From the NCBI GenBank assembly GCA_026785815.1, contig JAJAZH010000058.1, forward strand, positions 1 to 7,849: a DNA stretch of 7,849 nucleotides, written 5' to 3'. Positions 4,651 to 7,849 of the stretch are shown piece by piece. A program made the position numbers and the translations under genes. The first letter of the stretch is position 1. The number at the start of each line of letters is the position of its first letter. The notes under the pieces were generated by a model. That model did no database searches, was not told the origin of the DNA, and worked only from the letters and a program-made list of their open reading frames with translations. This DNA comes from Ramlibacter sp. Its GTDB lineage: Bacteria > Pseudomonadota > Gammaproteobacteria > Burkholderiales > Burkholderiaceae_C.

Positions 4651-6003
4651 TTGAATAACGGTTTCATTGCCGCCGGCGAAAAATTGCTGGCCCGCGCTGC
4701 CCACGCCCTCGAACATCATCCGAAGCACATCACCGCGCTGCTCGCGGCACTGCTCCTTGGCGGTGGCGGTGGCGCATTCGCCGTGGCTTCGCTGGGCCCG
4801 GATCCGTCGGCCCTGCCGGTGACGCAGATTCTCGAGGCGGTCGAGCCGCTGCCGCTGGCCGCCCAGGGCGAAGCGCTCGACCTGCACCGCCTGAAGCTGT
4901 TTCGCTCCGAGCTGAGTCGATCGACCGACACCGTCGAGTCCCTGCTGTCCCGCCTGGGTGTGGACGATCCTGCGGCCGCTACTTTCCTGCGCGCCGAGTC
5001 GAACTTCCGCGCCGTGGTCCTGGGCCGTGCAGGTCGCACCATCACGGTGGAGGCCAACGACAGCCACGCAATGGACAAGCTCACGGTGCGCTGGGCCCCT
5101 GAAGACGACGGTAATTTCCGCCGCCTGGTGGTGGAACGCACGGCCCCGGGCCAGTTCGCGTCACGCGTTGAAAGCGCGCCGCTCACCGCATCCGCGCGCC
5201 TGGCCAGTGGCACCATCCGCACCTCCCTGTTCGCTGCGGCGGACGAATCGCGAATCCCGGAATCGATCGCTATCCAGATGGCGGACATCTTCGCTTCCGA
5301 GATCGATTTTCACCGCTCACTGCGCAAGAACGACCGTTTCAACATCGTGTATGAGGCGCTCGAAGCCGACGGCGAGCCCCTGCGCACCGGCCGCATCCTG
5401 TCGGCCGAGTTCGTCAATGGTGGCAAGACCCACCAGGCCATGTGGTTCGAGGAGCCGGGCCAGAAGGGCGGTTATTTCACGCTCGACGGGCGCAGCCTGC
5501 GCCAGTCGTACCTGGCTTCGCCGATGGAGTTTTCGCGCGTGACCAGCGGCTTCGCGATGCGCTTCCACCCGATCCTGCAGCAGTGGAAGGCGCACCTCGG
5601 CGTGGACTATGCTGCGCCCACCGGCACGCCAGTGCGCACCATCGGCGACGGCATCGTCGAGTTTGCCGGTGTGCAGAACGGTTTCGGCAACGTCGTGATC
5701 ATCCAGCATGGCAACAGCGACCAGACCATCTATGCCCACCTGAGCCAGATCGCCGTGCAACCGGGCCAGAAAGTTGTGCAGGGGCAGCACATCGGGGCGG
5801 TCGGCGCAACCGGCTGGGCCACCGGGCCCCACCTTCACTTCGAATTCCGGGTCAACGGGATCCACCACGATCCGCTGCTTGCGGCCAGGAACTCCGGCGC
5901 CGCCGCAGTTTCAGCTGCTGCACGGCCCGCTTTCGAGCGCGTCTCGCGCCTGATGCGCAACCAGCTCACCGCGGCAACCACGACGGTCGCCAGCGCGCAA
6001 TAG
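4651..6003 (+). CDS. Membrane-anchored M23 murein endopeptidase, MepM/YebA-like
   Basis: The 450-residue protein begins at TTG 4651, behind AAAAGGA (4635-4641) at 9-base spacing. An N-terminal membrane anchor spans about residues 26-48 (ITALLAALLLGGGGGAF). An OapA/LysM-like region (about 60-150) and the intermediate domain typical of YebA/Csd3 proteins (about 190-300) follow. The LytM/M23 domain starts near residue 295. Metal and catalytic residues are visible: H315 and D319 (HLGVD), H363 (YAHLS) and H394/H396 (HLHFEF). All are intact, so it should be an active zinc D,D-endopeptidase cutting peptidoglycan crosslinks in the periplasm, unlike degenerate EnvC/NlpD-type homologues. It is followed 72 bases later by anmK on the same strand, which suggests joint expression of cell-wall cutting and recycling. 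Confidence 0.95.
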   Translation: MNNGFIAAGEKLLARAAHALEHHPKHITALLAALLLGGGGGAFAVASLGPDPSALPVTQILEAVEPLPLAAQGEALDLHRLKLFRSELSRSTDTVESLLSRLGVDDPAAATFLRAESNFRAVVLGRAGRTITVEANDSHAMDKLTVRWAPEDDGNFRRLVVERTAPGQFASRVESAPLTASARLASGTIRTSLFAAADESRIPESIAIQMADIFASEIDFHRSLRKNDRFNIVYEALEADGEPLRTGRILSAEFVNGGKTHQAMWFEEPGQKGGYFTLDGRSLRQSYLASPMEFSRVTSGFAMRFHPILQQWKAHLGVDYAAPTGTPVRTIGDGIVEFAGVQNGFGNVVIIQHGNSDQTIYAHLSQIAVQPGQKVVQGQHIGAVGATGWATGPHLHFEFRVNGIHHDPLLAARNSGAAAVSAAARPAFERVSRLMRNQLTAATTTVASAQ

Positions 6004-6027
6004 CTGTCGCTGCATTGGGCGTCCGGC

Positions 6028-6046
6028 CACGGCCAGTGCGGCCGTG
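6028..6046. other. Hairpin between the M23 peptidase gene and anmK
   Basis: CACGGCC (6028-6034), AGTGC loop, GGCCGTG (6040-6046) is a perfect 7-base stem beginning 25 bases after the peptidase stop. No T-run follows, so a Rho-independent terminator is unlikely. It may be an mRNA 3'-end or processing structure that separates peptidase from anmK expression. Confidence 0.4.
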
Positions 6047-6050
6047 AGCA

Positions 6051-6064
6051 ACCCGGCGCCGGGT
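6051..6064. promoter_or_regulatory. 14-base perfect palindrome just upstream of anmK
   Basis: ACCCGGC/GCCGGGT is a perfect uninterrupted palindrome ending 11 bases before the anmK ATG. Its last base is the first base of TAACAT (6064-6069), a possible -10 that leaves exactly 6 bases before ATG 6076. No Shine-Dalgarno is seen. It may be an operator overlapping a promoter, or simply GC-rich chance. Confidence 0.35.
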
Positions 6065-6075
6065 AACATCGGCGC

Positions 6076-7176
6076 ATGTCCGACCTCTTCATCGGCCTGA
6101 TGTCCGGCACGTCGCTCGACGGTGTCGACGGCGTTCTGGCCGACTTTTCAGAAGCCAGGCCAAAGGTCATCCAGCACGCCAGCCGACCTTTTCCGACGGC
6201 CCTGCGGACCGAGTTGCTGGCGCTGAACCGCAGTGGCGAGGCTGAACTGCATCGCGCGGCGCTGGCAGGCAACGCCCTGGTCCGCGTCTATGCCGAAGTC
6301 GTGCATGAACTGCTGGCCAGCGCCGATCGAGGTGTGGCTGCGATCGGCGCCCATGGTCAAACCGTCAGGCATCGCCCGCAGGAATTCGACGGCACCGGCT
6401 ACACGCTGCAACTGAACCAGCCAGCCTTGCTGGCGGAGCTGACCGGAATCGACGTGGTCGCCGACTTCCGCAGCCGCGACGTTGCCGCCGGCGGCCAGGG
6501 CGCTCCGCTCGCGCCTTTTTTCCACCAGGCCTGGTTCGCGCAGGCCGGACAGACCCTCGGCGTGTTGAACATCGGCGGCATCTCGAACATCACCTTGCTA
6601 CGCACCGACGGCTCGATGGCCGGTTTCGATTGCGGCCCCGGCAACGCCCTGATGGATGGCTGGTGCCGCCAGCACCTGGGGCACGAATTCGACAACGCAG
6701 GGGCCTGGGCTGCCGGCGGCAAGGTCTTGGCGCCGCTGCTCAACCAGCTTCGCTCCGAGGCTTATTTCAGCCGTCAGCCACCCAAAAGCACCGGCCGCGA
6801 CCTTTTCAACGCCGAGTGGCTGGCTCCCCAGTTGTCCAGGTTCGCTTCGGCCGCGCCGCAGGATGTCCAGGCGACGCTGACCGAACTCACGGCCCAGGCC
6901 TGCGCCGACGATGTACTGCGGCATGCACCAGAGCTGAAAACGCTGATCGTGTGCGGCGGCGGAGCCCTCAACACCCACCTGATGACGCGCCTTCAGACCT
7001 TGCTGCCGGGCGCGCAGGTCAGGTCGAGCGACCATTTCGGCCTGCCGCCGCTGCAAGTCGAAGCCACTGCGTTTGCCTGGCTGGCACGCCGAACCCTGCG
7101 GCGCGAGAAACTCGATCTCCAAAGCACAACGGGCGCCAGAGGCGCCCGTGTCTTGGGATGCGTGTATCCGGCCTGA
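6076..7176 (+). CDS. anmK: Anhydro-N-acetylmuramic acid kinase AnmK
   Basis: AnmK converts 1,6-anhydro-MurNAc plus ATP to MurNAc-6-phosphate in the cytoplasm, a step of peptidoglycan recycling. The 366-residue protein, close to the family length of about 370, has GLMSGTSLDGVDG at the N-terminus for phosphate binding. It also has the DFRSRDVAAGGQGAPLAPFFH block, NIGGISNIT, FDCGPGNALMD, and VCGGGALNTHLM with downstream DHFGLPPLQVEATAFAWLA. It ends with the family-type TGARG-RVLG-YP tail, intact. ATG 6076 directly opens MSDLFIGLMSGTS, so the start is secure although no Shine-Dalgarno precedes it. It follows the M23 peptidase on the same strand and its stop is 12 bases from that of convergent erpA. 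Its last codons contain a strong inverted repeat (7129-7149). Confidence 0.97.
   Translation: MSDLFIGLMSGTSLDGVDGVLADFSEARPKVIQHASRPFPTALRTELLALNRSGEAELHRAALAGNALVRVYAEVVHELLASADRGVAAIGAHGQTVRHRPQEFDGTGYTLQLNQPALLAELTGIDVVADFRSRDVAAGGQGAPLAPFFHQAWFAQAGQTLGVLNIGGISNITLLRTDGSMAGFDCGPGNALMDGWCRQHLGHEFDNAGAWAAGGKVLAPLLNQLRSEAYFSRQPPKSTGRDLFNAEWLAPQLSRFASAAPQDVQATLTELTAQACADDVLRHAPELKTLIVCGGGALNTHLMTRLQTLLPGAQVRSSDHFGLPPLQVEATAFAWLARRTLRREKLDLQSTTGARGARVLGCVYPA
7129..7149. terminator. Terminator-like hairpin in the last codons of anmK, probably serving erpA
   Basis: ACGGGCGCC (7129-7137), AGA, GGCGCCCGT (7141-7149) is a perfect 9-base GC-rich stem with a 3-base loop. On the minus strand it lies 39 bases past the erpA stop and is followed by TGTGCTTT, a weak T-rich tail. 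On the plus strand it is followed by GTCTTGGG. It is coding sequence for the conserved T-G-A-R-G-A-R tail of AnmK. An intrinsic terminator for the erpA transcript is the best reading, though the T-tract is poor. Confidence 0.45.
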
Positions 7177-7188
7177 CCGGAGCGGGGG

Positions 7189-7566
7189 TCAGCTCGAGAA
7201 GCTGGAGCCGCAGCCGCAGGTGCTGGTGGCGTTCGGGTTCTTGATCACGAACTGCGCGCCTTGCAGGTCTTCCTTGTAGTCGATCTCGGCGCCGACCAGG
7301 TACTGGTAGCTCATGGCGTCGATCAGCAGCGAAACCCCATTCTTGGTCATCACCGTGTCGTCCTCATTGGTGATCTCGTCGAAGGTGAACCCGTACTGAA
7401 AGCCGGAGCAGCCACACCCCTGTACGAAAACGCGCAGCTTCAGCTCGGCATTGCCTTCTTCGGCAATCAGGTCGGCCACCTTGGCCGCCGCGCTGTCGGT
7501 GAAGACCAGCGGACCGCCGGGCATGGATGGCATTTCAGCCTGGATGTTTTCGGCGACTGCGCTCAT
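7189..7566 (-). CDS. erpA: Iron-sulfur cluster insertion protein ErpA
   Basis: ErpA is an A-type Fe-S carrier that delivers clusters to apo-targets such as the isoprenoid enzymes IspG/IspH. The 125-residue protein has the family core KLRVFVQG-C-GCSGFQYGFTFDE, LLIDAMSYQYLVGAEIDYKEDLQGAQFVIKNPNA and the C-terminal CGCG. Ligand cysteines are C53, C117 and C119; the 64-residue separation equals that of E. coli ErpA as I recall it. An additional Cys is present at 51 where the family usually has Gly. ATG 7566 is supported by GGAG 6 bases upstream. Upstream lies AT-rich DNA with TAATAT (7595-7600), a possible own promoter. It follows the bactofilin gene by 52 bases on the same strand and converges with anmK. 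Confidence 0.96.
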   Translation of the reverse strand: MSAVAENIQAEMPSMPGGPLVFTDSAAAKVADLIAEEGNAELKLRVFVQGCGCSGFQYGFTFDEITNEDDTVMTKNGVSLLIDAMSYQYLVGAEIDYKEDLQGAQFVIKNPNATSTCGCGSSFSS

Positions 7567-7594
7567 GAGGAACTCCGGTAAGACTGTTGCTTAA

Positions 7595-7600
7595 ATATTA
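7595..7600 (-). promoter_or_regulatory. Candidate -10 element for erpA
   Basis: TAATAT on the minus strand (4/6 to TATAAT), in an AT-rich patch between the bactofilin and erpA genes, would give a leader of about 20 bases carrying the GGAG ribosome binding site. No clear -35 is found, and read-through from the bactofilin gene is equally possible. I looked for an IscR-like site and did not see one. Confidence 0.3.
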
Positions 7601-7618
7601 CGCTAAATCGCTCGGGTA

Positions 7619-7849
7619 TCAGGCCAGCGTCTGTTTTGCCGCCAGCTTGAGTAAGGGCTTTTCATCGTCCACCAGAAGCGGCTTGAGTGTCCCGGAGATG
7701 ACGGCACCCTGGTGCATTTCAAGCGCTTTGTAGGTGATGTCGCCTTCGATCCGGGCGCGAGGCTGGAGTTCGAGCAATTCACGGGCGTTGACCGGTCCGT
7801 TCACGGTGCCGTTGATGATCACGTGGTCGGCATCGATCGCGCCCTGCAC
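7619..7849 (-). CDS. Bactofilin family cytoskeletal protein (C-terminal part, cut by window edge)
   Basis: The frame is open to the end of the window, and 76 residues are visible. They contain the repeating short beta-strand pattern of the bactofilin (DUF583) domain: ADHVIINGTVNGPVNARELLELQ, ARIEGDITYKALEMHQGAVISGTL. A short basic/hydrophobic tail ends KLAAKQTLA. Bactofilins polymerise without nucleotide and scaffold cell-wall enzymes or shape determinants at the membrane. The N-terminus, including any membrane-binding segment, is outside the window. The GTG at the window edge is not taken as a start. It lies upstream of erpA on the same strand. Proximity to an M23 peptidase gene fits the known bactofilin link to M23 enzymes in other bacteria, but here the genes are not in one operon. 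Confidence 0.88.
   Translation of the reverse strand: MQGAIDADHVIINGTVNGPVNARELLELQPRARIEGDITYKALEMHQGAVISGTLKPLLVDDEKPLLKLAAKQTLA

Noticed and set aside
1..7849. Mobile elements, CRISPR arrays, attachment sites or a defence/biosynthetic system
   Set aside because: No transposase, integrase, long terminal repeats, regularly spaced repeats or defence-type domains were found. All genes but the ankyrin protein have well-known families.

Overview
The window is GC-rich DNA from a bacterial chromosome, almost certainly a gammaproteobacterium. The gene set and order (tyrS, a MepM-like M23 peptidase, anmK, erpA and a bactofilin together, with ybeZ-ybeY nearby) resemble Lysobacterales/Xanthomonadales or Pseudomonas-type genomes. 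That placement rests on remembered gene order and family sequence, not on a search. Nothing looks like a phage, plasmid, transposon, CRISPR array or defence island, and there is no rRNA or tRNA gene. Coding density is very high. The only sizeable gap is the 176 bases between tyrS and the peptidase gene.

Layout. 2-643 (+): 3' part of ybeZ (PhoH-like ATPase). 683-1132 (+): ybeY, the 16S rRNA maturation endonuclease. These converge on a minus-strand pair: a cation diffusion facilitator transporter (1575-2492) followed, with a 4-base stop/start overlap, by dtd (1138-1578). Divergent from the transporter is a secreted ankyrin-repeat protein (2523-3221, +), which converges on tyrS (3242-4474, -). 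Divergent from tyrS are a membrane-anchored M23 murein endopeptidase (4651-6003, +) and anmK (6076-7176, +), which converge on erpA (7189-7566, -) and the C-terminal part of a bactofilin (7619-7849, -).

Functional themes are translation quality control and ribosome maturation (ybeY, dtd, tyrS), peptidoglycan cutting and recycling (M23 peptidase, anmK, perhaps bactofilin), and metal/Fe-S handling (CDF transporter, erpA). I found no new multi-gene system; this is mainly housekeeping DNA.

The most interesting signals are small. (1) dtd appears to start at a non-canonical CTG inside a CTGA overlap behind a strong Shine-Dalgarno; the usual start codons would cut off its first beta strand. (2) A perfect inverted repeat lies exactly midway between the divergent transporter and ankyrin starts. 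It puts an identical CACAAT hexamer 6 bases before each ATG, which suggests a symmetric bidirectional promoter making leaderless mRNAs. anmK has a similar arrangement. (3) Terminator-like hairpins are embedded in the last codons of genes at two of the three tight convergent junctions. (4) Two tandem AGGA-N(4-5)-TCCTGCC dyads lie upstream of the M23 peptidase. (5) ErpA carries an extra cysteine next to its first cluster ligand.
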